Assembly: GCA_020628475.1 (NCBI GenBank)
Contig: JAHDFB010000033.1
Location: 1-36,979, forward strand
Reading direction: 5' to 3'
From: Saprospiraceae bacterium
GTDB lineage: Bacteria > Bacteroidota > Bacteroidia > Chitinophagales > Saprospiraceae
Length of the DNA: 36,979 nt
How positions within the stretch are numbered: the first letter of the stretch is position 1; every line of letters starts with the position of its first letter. A model generated the notes under the pieces. That model saw nothing but the letters and a program-made list of their open reading frames with translations. It was not told where the DNA came from and searched no databases. Of the stretch, positions 1 to 8,734 are shown piece by piece. The position numbers and the translations under genes were made by a program.

Positions 1-25
1 ATATCTACTTGGGATAGATACGCAG

Positions 26-56
26 CAAAGGTATAAATAAATTCAATCTCACACAA
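26..56 (-). promoter_or_regulatory. Bacteroidota-type promoter reading out of the window
   Basis: On the minus strand there is TTG (54-56), a 20-nt spacer and TACCTTTG (26-33). This is an essentially perfect match to the Bacteroidota primary sigma consensus (TTG, about 19-21 nt, TAnnTTTG). Transcription would start at about position 20 and run left, so the gene it serves lies outside the window. The 193 bases before the first gene show no other coding signal. Confidence 0.6.
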
Positions 57-193
57 CATATTATATTTTTATTTAAAATATTAACATCTATATAATAAAT
101 AATTACACATGATGGAAAATAATAATATATTGCCGATTTATATCTCCCCTATTGATTAATTATTGTATTTGAGCCAAAATCGTCCTTTAATAT

Positions 194-1114
194 CTACTTC
201 ATTGGAAAATTGATAAAGGTCCTCAGCTCTTTTGGATCTGTATTTTGAGGACTATTTCCATATGTCTCAAAAGGATGTAATTTTTTGTTGTATTTAAACT
301 CTTTATTGCGCATTACGGAATATGCCGCAGACCAGGCATTTCCTAAATGCTCATAAGGACCAATATGCTCGATTTGGTATACTTTGGTGGCAGGCATTAG
401 ATACATGTTCGCTCCTTCCGGTAAATCATCGACTGTACCATCAACTGGAAGTCCCGCCGTGTAAACGGCTTTCTTTCCTACAAAATCCCACTTATGATAT
501 ATACAGAAAGCCTTTTCCATATTAGCACTTTCAGTTTTGGCAGCTAATGCTCCTAATTGTTCAAAATCTTTTCCCATCTTTTTGGTGGCATCATCCATCG
601 ACATTTCGCGTTTTATTCCTACGTAGCTTCCGCCTTCAATCGAGCGCTCACCATGAAAAACTAGCTTTGAATGCACTTTTCCATCCTCCACATAATCTTT
701 CAACAAATTCATCCCCCTGGTATAATCGTTGCCTATCATTTCCACCATCATCTTTTTCATCATAAACATAAACCAAGGCAGTGAACTATCCATATTCCAT
801 TCCACTTTAGTCCCTCCTTCTACTTCGGATAATTTGAAGTACGTTTTGGCTTTTGATTTCCATGGCTTTAAAAACATTAAGTCGCAATAAATAGAATGCT
901 CATCTTCTTTTGTAATGGTCATATTTCCAGAGCCAACTCGGGAACCTTCCCAACTATAATGTTTGCCATCCTCCTGTATATTCACTTGTGCTTGAGGCTC
1001 TGCCATTAACCAAGGTGACCACTCAGGCCAGGTGTGAAAATCACTGATGGTATCGTGAACTTTAGATAAAGGTGCATTGATTATTTTAGATTTTACTACG
1101 TGGAATGCAGGCAT
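194..1114 (-). CDS. SRPBCC-family protein with C-terminal GyrI-like domain
   Basis: This 306-residue protein appears to have two ligand-binding domains. Residues about 1-150 look like an SRPBCC (START/polyketide cyclase-like) helix-grip domain: it opens with a strand followed by APLSKVHDTISDFHTWPEWS, typical of the family, and has a WNMD-type strand near residue 105. Residues about 155-306 resemble the GyrI-like/SOUL-related effector-binding domain, with a KVYQIEHIGPYEHLG segment near residue 245. There is no signal peptide or membrane segment, so it is probably cytoplasmic. The family binds hydrophobic small molecules, but no substrate can be read from the sequence. No DNA-binding domain is attached, unlike BmrR or Rob. 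It is monocistronic and faces the gene-free left edge. The domain assignment is fairly secure; the role is unknown. Confidence 0.8.
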   Translation of the reverse strand: MPAFHVVKSKIINAPLSKVHDTISDFHTWPEWSPWLMAEPQAQVNIQEDGKHYSWEGSRVGSGNMTITKEDEHSIYCDLMFLKPWKSKAKTYFKLSEVEGGTKVEWNMDSSLPWFMFMMKKMMVEMIGNDYTRGMNLLKDYVEDGKVHSKLVFHGERSIEGGSYVGIKREMSMDDATKKMGKDFEQLGALAAKTESANMEKAFCIYHKWDFVGKKAVYTAGLPVDGTVDDLPEGANMYLMPATKVYQIEHIGPYEHLGNAWSAAYSVMRNKEFKYNKKLHPFETYGNSPQNTDPKELRTFINFPMK

Positions 1115-1310
1115 AATATATTGTTCGTTTAGTTGTCAAAGAATGACTAAATGTACAAAATATGCCAAACTTTCTACTGCAAAACATTATTATTCAAATC
1201 AAGAAAATCGATTCCTTAAAGACGCTTTATTCCATGAATCTTAATACCAAAAGCAATTTTTTATCCATGCTTATATTCGCATGTGATTAGACAAGCTAAC
1301 TAATTTCCAT

Positions 1311-1351
1311 AAAAAGAATATGGCCAATAATGCACCCATTATTGACCATAT
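1311..1351 (-). terminator. Intrinsic terminator of the 490-aa T9SS gene
   Basis: Arms at 1318-1332 and 1337-1351 form a 15-bp stem with a 4-nt loop. The single non-Watson-Crick position becomes a G-U pair only when read on the minus strand. The stem is followed on that strand by TTTTT (1311-1315). It lies about 33 nt past the stop at 1384, which fits termination of that gene. Confidence 0.85.
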
Positions 1352-1383
1352 CCTACTTATGATGTTATAGACGTCATCAGAAA

Positions 1384-2856
1384 TTACATCTTTACAAATT
1401 TACCAGTGAATGACTCATCACCTAACTTCATTTCATAAAAGTACACGCCATTTAGAGCATCGAAATTTACAAGTACTCTTTCCGATAATGACTGGAAATT
1501 TGAAGTATGCATAACTTGTCCGGATGCATCCATAATTCTAAGAGATGCAGACTTACCAATTAATTCCTTATCAAATGTAAAACCTAGCTCAGATTGAACA
1601 GGATTTGGAACGATTTTGACGCTTCCATCGATTGATCCTGAAGATCTTAATTTGGTATCATCTTCCGGGCTCTGAAACTCTGGACAATCAGGACCATTTT
1701 TGAAATAATAGGTATCCGTGACATCTGCATCTTCACATCGATCCAAATAAGTCAATGTCATACGATAACAAGTACAAGCACTTGCATTTCCTATTAATAG
1801 GTTAGATCCGGTAGCAAAACTGTTATCACCAGGAGAAACAGTAATTGTCTCACTATTCACATTAGATATAACAGCTTCTGTAGTACAATTTACTACATCC
1901 AACGACCAAGATATATCTACATCTTCCGTAGCATTTACATTTTCACCGAAAAGGTTAATTTGATTTAAAAGAAGTGGTGGAGCTGGAACGTCATTCGGTA
2001 ATTGAGTTCCTGGGAAATCCGAGGTCGGAGTAAAGAACGTTTCATTTGGAACAAATCCTGCAGATACTTTTGGCGAATAATCGAAGGCCCCCTTAATTTC
2101 AATATAAGCATACTTATAAGTGTTTACAGAACAGGTCTCTACTTCGGAATCACAACAGGTCAATCTAAACTCAATGATATAAATATCTGGATCAAGATTG
2201 GCAAATAAGGCCGTCAAATCTACTGTACTCCCAGTTATATCAGAAGAATTGAAATCATCATTCGCAACGATCGTACCATCCGTAGTTTTAATATTTACAA
2301 ACAAACACAATCCACTATCATCTGGAATATCCAGACCATCGTAATTTAATTCTACTGGATCTCCTGGGCAAATAAACAATTCATCCCGTCCATGGATATT
2401 ATTTAATCCACCAGCATAAATCCTGCCGACACATGCGCCTAAACCTCCAGTACTTGGAACAAATGGTCCATAGCCAATAAGTTCGCCATTGATATACGGA
2501 TAATTGGACAATGTTTGAAATACTTCCACGGTACATCCAGTGATATCACAGACTTCCCAGTTCCCAGAATTCAAGCAAAGACTAGCACCTTTGCAATCAC
2601 TCATCCATTTTTTGATACATACTTCTCCATTTACGATCGGGAAATCTCGACTCCAAGGCTTTCCATCCCATATTTCATCACAATAGAGGGTTACACTACC
2701 CGTGAGGTCAAGGGGTTTACCTGAACAAGCATCTTCGAAAGTAAAACATTCACAAGAAGTGGAAGGTATTGAATTATCCGATGGAATGTCTTTTTGAGCG
2801 TTTAATATTGTTCCTACTCCAACAAAGAGTAGTAGCATTAAAAATTTTTGTAGCAT
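1384..2856 (-). CDS. T9SS type A sorting domain-containing secreted protein
   Basis: This is a 490-residue exported protein. It has an N-terminal signal peptide (hydrophobic residues 5-19, cut near LNAQ at about 20) and a C-terminal Por/T9SS type A sorting domain over about the last 75 residues: it starts with VPNPV, then has SLRIMDASGQ and ends in NGVYFYEMKLGDESFTGKFVKM-like strands. The middle is rich in Cys (clusters at about residues 34-45, 95-125 and 230-245) and in Asp, Asn and Thr. That suggests disulfide-bonded beta modules, but no named catalytic domain was recognised. By family knowledge the sorting domain takes the protein across the outer membrane through the type IX system, for release or surface anchoring. 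It has its own terminator and sits alone. It shares general design with the 742-aa protein at 31157-33385. Ligand or substrate is unknown. Confidence 0.85.
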   Translation of the reverse strand: MLQKFLMLLLFVGVGTILNAQKDIPSDNSIPSTSCECFTFEDACSGKPLDLTGSVTLYCDEIWDGKPWSRDFPIVNGEVCIKKWMSDCKGASLCLNSGNWEVCDITGCTVEVFQTLSNYPYINGELIGYGPFVPSTGGLGACVGRIYAGGLNNIHGRDELFICPGDPVELNYDGLDIPDDSGLCLFVNIKTTDGTIVANDDFNSSDITGSTVDLTALFANLDPDIYIIEFRLTCCDSEVETCSVNTYKYAYIEIKGAFDYSPKVSAGFVPNETFFTPTSDFPGTQLPNDVPAPPLLLNQINLFGENVNATEDVDISWSLDVVNCTTEAVISNVNSETITVSPGDNSFATGSNLLIGNASACTCYRMTLTYLDRCEDADVTDTYYFKNGPDCPEFQSPEDDTKLRSSGSIDGSVKIVPNPVQSELGFTFDKELIGKSASLRIMDASGQVMHTSNFQSLSERVLVNFDALNGVYFYEMKLGDESFTGKFVKM

Positions 2857-2926
2857 TTTAATTGATTAACAGGTTAAAAAATATATAGCACAACCACCTT
2901 AGTAAATCAATTAAGAAATAATCCTG

Positions 2927-3000
2927 TATATTTGCTCTCTCTTTTAGACAAGGGATGGAGAGTCTGCTTTCCTACGTGGAATTCGTGGATTCTCTTTTTT
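2927..3000 (+). ncRNA. Candidate small RNA: -7 element plus terminator-like hairpin
   Basis: On the plus strand a perfect TAnnTTTG -7 motif (TATATTTG, 2927-2934) is followed about 25 nt later by a hairpin. The outer stem is 2958-2963 with 2989-2994 (one G-U pair), and the inner stem is 2971-2976 with 2984-2988 (one bulged base). A run of six T follows at 2995-3000. The predicted transcript would be about 60 nt. No good TTG is found at -33, and no plus-strand gene lies downstream, so a leader or riboswitch is unlikely. This is a tentative reading from motifs only. Confidence 0.3.
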
Positions 3001-3040
3001 AATTTAAATCTAAGCGGGTTAGTTTTTCCGAACTTGTATT

Positions 3041-3073
3041 CTCAATAAATATTACGTAGAATATTTAATTGAG
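3041..3073. repeat. Long AT-rich inverted repeat
   Basis: Arms 3041-3053 and 3060-3073 pair over 13 bp with one extra A in the right arm, around a 6-nt loop (acgtag). There is no T-run on either side, so it does not look like an intrinsic terminator. It could be a protein-binding site or an mRNA/sRNA structure. Confidence 0.5.
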
Positions 3074-3105
3074 GGGGTAAGTATAGAGTCAGTTAAAAAT
3101 TTTAG

Positions 3106-3123
3106 TTGTCATTGTCATTGTCA
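3106..3123 (+). repeat. Three tandem copies of TTGTCA
   Basis: Three exact copies of the hexamer TTGTCA lie head to tail at 3106-3111, 3112-3117 and 3118-3123. It is a short microsatellite in non-coding DNA, and no function can be assigned. Confidence 0.7.
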
Positions 3124-3562
3124 TTTTAAGTTTCTAATATCTAGTTATTGAATATCACATTCAATCCAATAAAGTGGTGTGTTTAACATTTAATTTGCCA
3201 ATGAAAAAGAAACCGAGCACATTACAATAATACCATTTTACTTTAAGCACCCTTTGCATTATTCAAATAACGGCACTATTGCTGTGTTCTCAAGCATTGA
3301 TGAATCAAATCTATACAATTATTATTTATTTTACAAAATCAAATGTGTGATTTAGACGAAGAAAATGAACAATAACTGGATGCCCATATTACATTTCAAA
3401 TTTTCGACTTTTAGTCAAAAAGCTCATACACCATGTACGGCATAGCTTTAGGCGAATTTGACACTTTCTATTTCGACGCAACAAATGGTGAATTATTTTT
3501 TTTTAATAACATTTAAATAACATCTCGATGTTTGATTATTGAGATTCAGGTCAATCTTATAC

Positions 3563-3594
3563 AAAAAAAGATGCCCCAGCGGGCGCTGGGGCAT
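3563..3594 (-). terminator. Strong intrinsic terminator closing the dcw cluster
   Basis: A perfect 10-bp GC-rich stem (arms 3571-3580 and 3585-3594, loop gggc) is followed on the minus strand, after one C, by seven T (3563-3569). It lies about 90 nt downstream of the ftsZ stop. It is the clearest terminator in the window and marks the 3' end of the 15-kb division and cell wall cluster. Confidence 0.92.
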
Positions 3595-3680
3595 ACAATA
3601 AACCAATTTCATAAGTTAGATATGAAATTAAAATAGACGAAATTTATCTTAAACAGATGGCAAGCATCCGTACCTTTGTT

Positions 3681-5084
3681 TTAATCTTTCTTTTGATGAA
3701 TATGTGAATTTTCTCGACTCATCGTTGGGAAACTATCATCATCGATCGAGATCACGCTGCTATATTCATTTTGAGATGAAGCCTCCGAAACATCATCCAA
3801 CTGAACATTGTATCGATCATATGCTGGCCGTTTTTCATATTCTTGAATGGTTTTAGGATCATCTAAAGAGCGTAAGTCCATACCATCTGCATTTTGAGTA
3901 GCGGACCTATAGGCATACTGTCTTGGCTCCGCAGGACGCGTTCTTGTTGCCTGTGCAGGCTCTGGAGAAGTCGTTCGAACGGGTCTTGAAGCAACTTCTT
4001 CAAATTCGAATGTATTGGTATCCACCGTTTCATTTCCAGAAATGCTAAATCCGTCCATATCCCCAAAATCTTCATCCAATGGCACAATGATCTTTTCATC
4101 CTTCGGCTTAACAGCAGCTTTATTTTCTTCCATAAAGCCAGTCGCAATCAGCGTAATACGCATTTTATCTCCGAGTTCTTCATCAATACAGTGCCCCCAG
4201 ATCATATTCGTTCCTCGACCTGCTTCATCTTGAACATACTCCGTAATTTCATTGAATTCCATCATCGTAATTTCATGCTCACTAGACGTTGAAATATTCA
4301 ATAATATATTTTGTGCTCCACGAATATCACTATCCTTTAATAATGGAGAATTTAATGCATCATGAATGGTATTCTTTGCCCGATTTTCACCGTTGTATTC
4401 AGCGAATCCCATTAAAGCAACGCCACTTTCTCGCATGACTGTATTTACATCCTCAAAGTCCACATTGACAATACCCGGGACGGTTATAATCTCTGCGATC
4501 CCCTTCGCTGCCGTCGACAAGATTTCGTTTGCATTGGAAAAAGCATCAGAAAGCTTAAGATCCCCGTATATAGACATCAATCGTTCATTGGAAATCACCA
4601 AGATGGCATCAACATACTTTTTCATTTCCTCCAATCCTTCCAGTGCCTGACGTTGTCTGACCATTCCTTCAAATTTGAATGGAAGGGTTACAATTCCTAC
4701 AGTCAGTATATCCAATTCTTTGGATACCTTAGCAATGATTGGAGCTGCACCTGTTCCTGTTCCACCGCCCATTCCAGCAGTTATAAATAACATTTTGGTG
4801 CCATCCTCCAAAAAGGATTTGATATCTTCGATCGATTCGATACAGGCTTGCTTACCTATTTCAGGACGGGATCCTGCACCTCGTCCATCTGTTAAATTCG
4901 GTCCTAAACCAATTTTAGTGGCAATAGGGTTTCTTTCTAGGGCTTGTTTATCGGTATTACAAATGGCAAAATCTACGCCTTTAATACCTTGAGAAAACAT
5001 ATATTCAACGGTATTACCACCGCCTCCTCCGACACCAATAACTTTGATGATCGATTTTTCTTTATTAGGAATATCAAATGTCAT
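3681..5084 (-). CDS. ftsZ: Cell division protein FtsZ
   Basis: FtsZ is the tubulin-like GTPase that polymerises into the Z-ring. The 467-residue protein has an N-terminal GTP-binding fold with the glycine loop GGGGG at residues 19-23 and the tubulin signature GGGTGTG at 106-112. A T7-like synergy loop NVDFEDVNTVM lies near residues 204-214; its acidic residues complete the GTPase site of the neighbouring subunit. After about residue 320 a long variable Pro/Thr/Glu-rich linker leads to a conserved C-terminal tail ending RENSHIHQKKD, which resembles the RENN-S-FLHD-type tails of Bacteroidota FtsZ. It is the last gene of the dcw cluster, 27 nt behind ftsA, and is followed by a strong terminator. 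All key motifs are intact. Confidence 0.98.
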   Translation of the reverse strand: MTFDIPNKEKSIIKVIGVGGGGGNTVEYMFSQGIKGVDFAICNTDKQALERNPIATKIGLGPNLTDGRGAGSRPEIGKQACIESIEDIKSFLEDGTKMLFITAGMGGGTGTGAAPIIAKVSKELDILTVGIVTLPFKFEGMVRQRQALEGLEEMKKYVDAILVISNERLMSIYGDLKLSDAFSNANEILSTAAKGIAEIITVPGIVNVDFEDVNTVMRESGVALMGFAEYNGENRAKNTIHDALNSPLLKDSDIRGAQNILLNISTSSEHEITMMEFNEITEYVQDEAGRGTNMIWGHCIDEELGDKMRITLIATGFMEENKAAVKPKDEKIIVPLDEDFGDMDGFSISGNETVDTNTFEFEEVASRPVRTTSPEPAQATRTRPAEPRQYAYRSATQNADGMDLRSLDDPKTIQEYEKRPAYDRYNVQLDDVSEASSQNEYSSVISIDDDSFPTMSRENSHIHQKKD

Positions 5085-5111
5085 GATAATTTAGTTTTAG
5101 CTTTTAAATAA

Positions 5112-6467
5112 TTAGAATTCCGAGTCAGGAGTTGATTCCAATAACTCTTTTGCCTTATCGAAAATAGTCGATACCCATCCCCTCTTCTGAGGCTTTTCCT
5201 CTTCTACCTCTTCTTCAAACTCAACTACTTCCTGCTCAACTGATGGTTCTACCGTATTTTCTACCAATTGCTCTATTTTCTCCTCCTCTGTCGTCTCTGG
5301 TAAATTTTTGATCGCATTGATTAACAATCCTATACCCGTTGAATAGATAGGACTATCAATCATTCCATCGTATTTATGAGCTAAATGCTCCGTAGGCAAA
5401 CCGATTCTAGTATTCAATCCTGTATGATACTGTGCTAATAGGTTAATATTATTTAGCAAAGATCCTCCTCCGGTAAGAACCAGCCCTCCAACCAATTTTC
5501 GGTCAAAGCCAGATCGTTTAATTTCCCATAGAACGAAATCAAAAATCTCCATAACACGAGCCTGAATAATCTTCGCTAAGTTCTTTTCAGAAATCTCTTT
5601 TGGTTCACGACCTTTTAATCCTGGAATAGTAATTATTCTATTATTATATATTTCTTCCGCTAGAGCCGAACCAAATCGAACTTTCAATTTTTCTGCTTGA
5701 TCCAACATCACGGTACAACCTTCCTTGATATCATTGGTGATAATAGCTCCACCAAAAGGAATCACTGCAGTATGACGTATAATTCCGTCTTTAAAAATCG
5801 TAATATCCGTTGTTCCACCTCCGATATCTACCAATGCTACACCTGCTTCTTTTTCTTCATCACTCAGAACGGAAGCCGCCGAGGCAATTGGTTCGAGCGT
5901 CACTTCAGCTACTTCTAGACCCACTTTTTCAACACATCGTTGAATGTTTCTGGAAGCAGTTACTCGACCTGTGATGATATGGAAATTAGCTTCCAATCGA
6001 ACACCGGACATACCTACTGGATCAATAATATCTTGTTCTTCATCTACCGTAAATTCTTGTGGAATCACATGTAGAATTTTGTCTCCTGCCGGTAATACTA
6101 ATCGATACATATCGCTAATCAATCGATCTACATCAGCCGCACTGATTTCCTCCAGCGCGTCTTCACGCATCAAGATTCCGTGATGATGGATACTTTTGAT
6201 ATGCTGTCCAGCAATACCCACATAGACTTTCTCAAATTTCGTCTGTGCTGTTTTTTCTGCTATATCAACAGCATCTTGTATCGCTTTTACCGTTTTTGCG
6301 ATATTGGATACAACACCTCTTGATACACCTTCAGATTTAACCTTGCCTATACCTAAGACTTCGATCAAGCCATATTGGTTTTTTCGTCCAGCAATTGCAC
6401 AAACTTTTGTTGTCCCGATATCGAGAGCAACAACAATTTCTGATGGTTTAAATTTCAAGTCATTCAT
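5112..6467 (-). CDS. ftsA: Cell division protein FtsA
   Basis: FtsA is the actin-like ATPase that tethers FtsZ filaments to the membrane and recruits later division proteins. The 451-residue protein opens with the phosphate-1 motif ALDIGTTKVCAIAG (residues 14-27), has the phosphate-2 motif VDIGGGTTDITIF near 213-225 and an adenosine-type GLVLTGGGSLL motif near 329-339. After the ATPase core comes a very acidic Glu-rich linker, then a C-terminal amphipathic stretch (GWVSTIFDKAKELL) that matches the expected membrane-targeting helix. It lies 48 nt after ftsQ and 27 nt before ftsZ in the same operon. Confidence 0.97.
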   Translation of the reverse strand: MNDLKFKPSEIVVALDIGTTKVCAIAGRKNQYGLIEVLGIGKVKSEGVSRGVVSNIAKTVKAIQDAVDIAEKTAQTKFEKVYVGIAGQHIKSIHHHGILMREDALEEISAADVDRLISDMYRLVLPAGDKILHVIPQEFTVDEEQDIIDPVGMSGVRLEANFHIITGRVTASRNIQRCVEKVGLEVAEVTLEPIASAASVLSDEEKEAGVALVDIGGGTTDITIFKDGIIRHTAVIPFGGAIITNDIKEGCTVMLDQAEKLKVRFGSALAEEIYNNRIITIPGLKGREPKEISEKNLAKIIQARVMEIFDFVLWEIKRSGFDRKLVGGLVLTGGGSLLNNINLLAQYHTGLNTRIGLPTEHLAHKYDGMIDSPIYSTGIGLLINAIKNLPETTEEEKIEQLVENTVEPSVEQEVVEFEEEVEEEKPQKRGWVSTIFDKAKELLESTPDSEF

Positions 6468-6515
6468 AACGAATGGTTTAATTACTAAATATGAATTGGT
6501 TTATTTATTCCTTCT

Positions 6516-7292
6516 TTATTTGCCCAAGGCAATTTGATCTTTCACTTCAAGATTGAGATACGCATATTTATCCCAGCCATCTTGTGATCGACCCCATTTA
6601 TAATATTTGCTTAATTTTTTCAATTTTTCCTCTGTATTCTCTATCTCCCCAAACACAATCCGCTCCGTTCCTATCTTTGGAATAATTGTTAATTTTCCTT
6701 GTTGATCAATATCGATTTGTTCAATCAGTGAATGTAAAAATGCATTCTGATCACATTGATTCAACAGTTGGACCAATTTTCTAAATTCCGCTCTAGATTC
6801 TTTGGTCTTTCCATTAATGTGTTGGACACGACCCGTTATAATCGGTACACGGATCGTCGCATAATCACTCAATGGTATACGAATTCCGTCTGCAGAAATG
6901 TAATAATCTGAAAGATCACTCATTACGCGCGCGATTGGTCTCCGTTGTTTAATCGTTACAATCAGTTCATGTCGAGCATTCAAATAAATAGAAGCTTCTT
7001 GAATGTATTTATTTTCTTCCAAGGCTTCCTCCAAGGCTCTAAAATCAACTTCGTCGATATTGGCAACAGTAGGGTCAAAGCCTAAATGTTGTCTCATCAA
7101 ATCGAGTACATCTTTATTATTCAGTAAGGTTCTTTCACCTTTTTTCTTTTCGATGTTTATTTCTAGCTTATTAAAATTAGACATACGTTTAAAGTCAATA
7201 GCTTGGTAGGCAACCATAATCAATAGAACAGCCGCAATCAAACTAAATACCTTTCGATAGTCAATATGTATTCTTTTAGCTAGATTTTTCAT
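6516..7292 (-). CDS. ftsQ: Cell division protein FtsQ/DivIB
   Basis: FtsQ is a bitopic inner-membrane protein that links early and late divisome parts through its periplasmic domain. The 258 residues comprise a short basic cytoplasmic tail, one membrane helix (about 15-31), a POTRA-like region (about 40-115) and a beta domain. A typical SDYYISADGIRIPLS segment lies near residues 125-140. The family is poorly conserved, and the call leans on this layout plus its place between murC and ftsA. It starts 26 nt after murC. Confidence 0.92.
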   Translation of the reverse strand: MKNLAKRIHIDYRKVFSLIAAVLLIMVAYQAIDFKRMSNFNKLEINIEKKKGERTLLNNKDVLDLMRQHLGFDPTVANIDEVDFRALEEALEENKYIQEASIYLNARHELIVTIKQRRPIARVMSDLSDYYISADGIRIPLSDYATIRVPIITGRVQHINGKTKESRAEFRKLVQLLNQCDQNAFLHSLIEQIDIDQQGKLTIIPKIGTERIVFGEIENTEEKLKKLSKYYKWGRSQDGWDKYAYLNLEVKDQIALGK

Positions 7293-7318
7293 CTCAATTC
7301 TTCATTAATAATCAATGT

Positions 7319-8734
7319 TTAAGCACTCGTTTTTTCGTTTAATTTTTCTTTTATTTTAGGGATGACCTTATCAATATCACCGGCTCCTAAGGTCATCAAT
7401 AGTTCAATATTGTTTACTTCCGTTTCTATATATTCCATCACCTCTTGATGATTTTTTATTCCCACTGGTTTCTTTTCCATAAGACTAGCGATTCGTCCAG
7501 AATCAACGCCTGGAATTGGTTTTTCCCGAGCCGGATAAATGGGCATTAAAATCAACTCATCTGCTGCACTCAACGTTTTGGCAAAGCCCTCTAAAAAGTC
7601 TCTCGTTCTACTAAAGAGATGCGGTTGAAAAATAACCGTCATCTTCTTCGATGGATACAATTTTCGGGCAGCATTGATCGCCGCTCTTATTTCTGTCGGA
7701 TGATGCGCATAGTCATCGATATATACAAGGTCATCTTGTTGCACGATAAAATCAAACCGTCTCAATATACCCTGAAAAGCTGGAATAGACTGTTCCATTT
7801 TTTCAAAATCAGCACCGACCAATTCGGCGACACCCAGAGCCGCTGATGCATTCGATACATTATGATCACCAGGCATACTCAATCCTGCACTCAATCGCTT
7901 TTCATTTCCTACTTCAAAATCGAAGTAAAATCGATGATCCATTGCTTTTAATTGAGACGCTTTAAACCAAGCGGCATCAATACCGAAGGAATACATGGCA
8001 ATATTTCTTTCAAGCAAAGCTTTTCTCCATGAAGGATCAATCTGAGCCACCAAATCCTGAGCCACCAACAAACTTCCTCCCGGCTTCACTTGCAAGCTAA
8101 ATGCCTTGAAGGTATCCAGCATTTCGCGATGGTCTCCATATATATCCAAATGATCTGGATCCATGGAAAGTAACACGGCAATTTCAGGAAACAAGTGCAT
8201 AAAGGAACGATCAAACTCATCGGCCTCTACCACCATCCATTCACTATCACCAAAAACGAAATTACTTTGATAGTCTTTGACGATACCACCCAAGAATGCA
8301 GAAACATCAATGCCACCACTTCTCAAAAAGTAACTCGTCATACTGCTCGTACTCGTCTTGCCATGCGTTCCCGCCACAGCAATAGTCCTGTAAGATTTGC
8401 TCAACATTCCCAATACCTCTGCTCTTTTAAAAATGGGCAGGCCACTCGCACGAAGTGCTTCCCATTCTTGATGATCATCCGGTATAGCAGGCGTATACAC
8501 AATCATGTCAATATCTTGTGGGATTAAAGCTGCATTCTCTTCATAATGAATCTTCATCCCTTCCTCCTCCAACGTTTTGGTAAGAGTAGTCCGCGTCTTA
8601 TCATATCCGCTGACTTGTTTATTTTTCAATCGAAAATAACGTGCAATAGCACTCATTCCAATTCCTCCTATGCCTAGAAAGTATACATGTTCTACATGTT
8701 CAATTCGTATATCTTCTTTAAGCTTCACTTGCAC
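7319..8734 (-). CDS. murC: UDP-N-acetylmuramate--L-alanine ligase MurC
   Basis: MurC adds the first amino acid (L-Ala) to UDP-MurNAc using ATP in the cytoplasm. The 471-residue protein has the N-terminal UDP-binding Rossmann motif GIGGIGMSA (21-29), the Mur-ligase ATP loop GTHGKTST (122-129), a central EADEFDRSF segment and a DDYAHHPTE motif, all family hallmarks. The start used is GTG at 8734, which overlaps the murG stop by 17 nt; no ATG lies nearby upstream of the conserved VYFLGIGGIG motif. Such overlap suggests translational coupling. An alternative GTG two codons later is possible. Confidence 0.97.
   Translation of the reverse strand: MQVKLKEDIRIEHVEHVYFLGIGGIGMSAIARYFRLKNKQVSGYDKTRTTLTKTLEEEGMKIHYEENAALIPQDIDMIVYTPAIPDDHQEWEALRASGLPIFKRAEVLGMLSKSYRTIAVAGTHGKTSTSSMTSYFLRSGGIDVSAFLGGIVKDYQSNFVFGDSEWMVVEADEFDRSFMHLFPEIAVLLSMDPDHLDIYGDHREMLDTFKAFSLQVKPGGSLLVAQDLVAQIDPSWRKALLERNIAMYSFGIDAAWFKASQLKAMDHRFYFDFEVGNEKRLSAGLSMPGDHNVSNASAALGVAELVGADFEKMEQSIPAFQGILRRFDFIVQQDDLVYIDDYAHHPTEIRAAINAARKLYPSKKMTVIFQPHLFSRTRDFLEGFAKTLSAADELILMPIYPAREKPIPGVDSGRIASLMEKKPVGIKNHQEVMEYIETEVNNIELLMTLGAGDIDKVIPKIKEKLNEKTSA

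Larger units (their letters stand above)
2857..3562. other. Gene-free interval between T9SS gene and ftsZ terminator
   Basis: No convincing coding sequence is visible in this AT-rich stretch. It contains a possible small-RNA unit (2927-3000), a long inverted repeat (3041-3073) and a three-copy TTGTCA tandem (3106-3123), listed separately. The part from about 3130 to 3560 shows no recognisable element. Confidence 0.5.

Noticed and set aside
3433..3516. 27-residue open frame on the plus strand
   Set aside because: No promoter or ribosome binding site, no recognisable family, and it runs into a long T stretch; probably chance.
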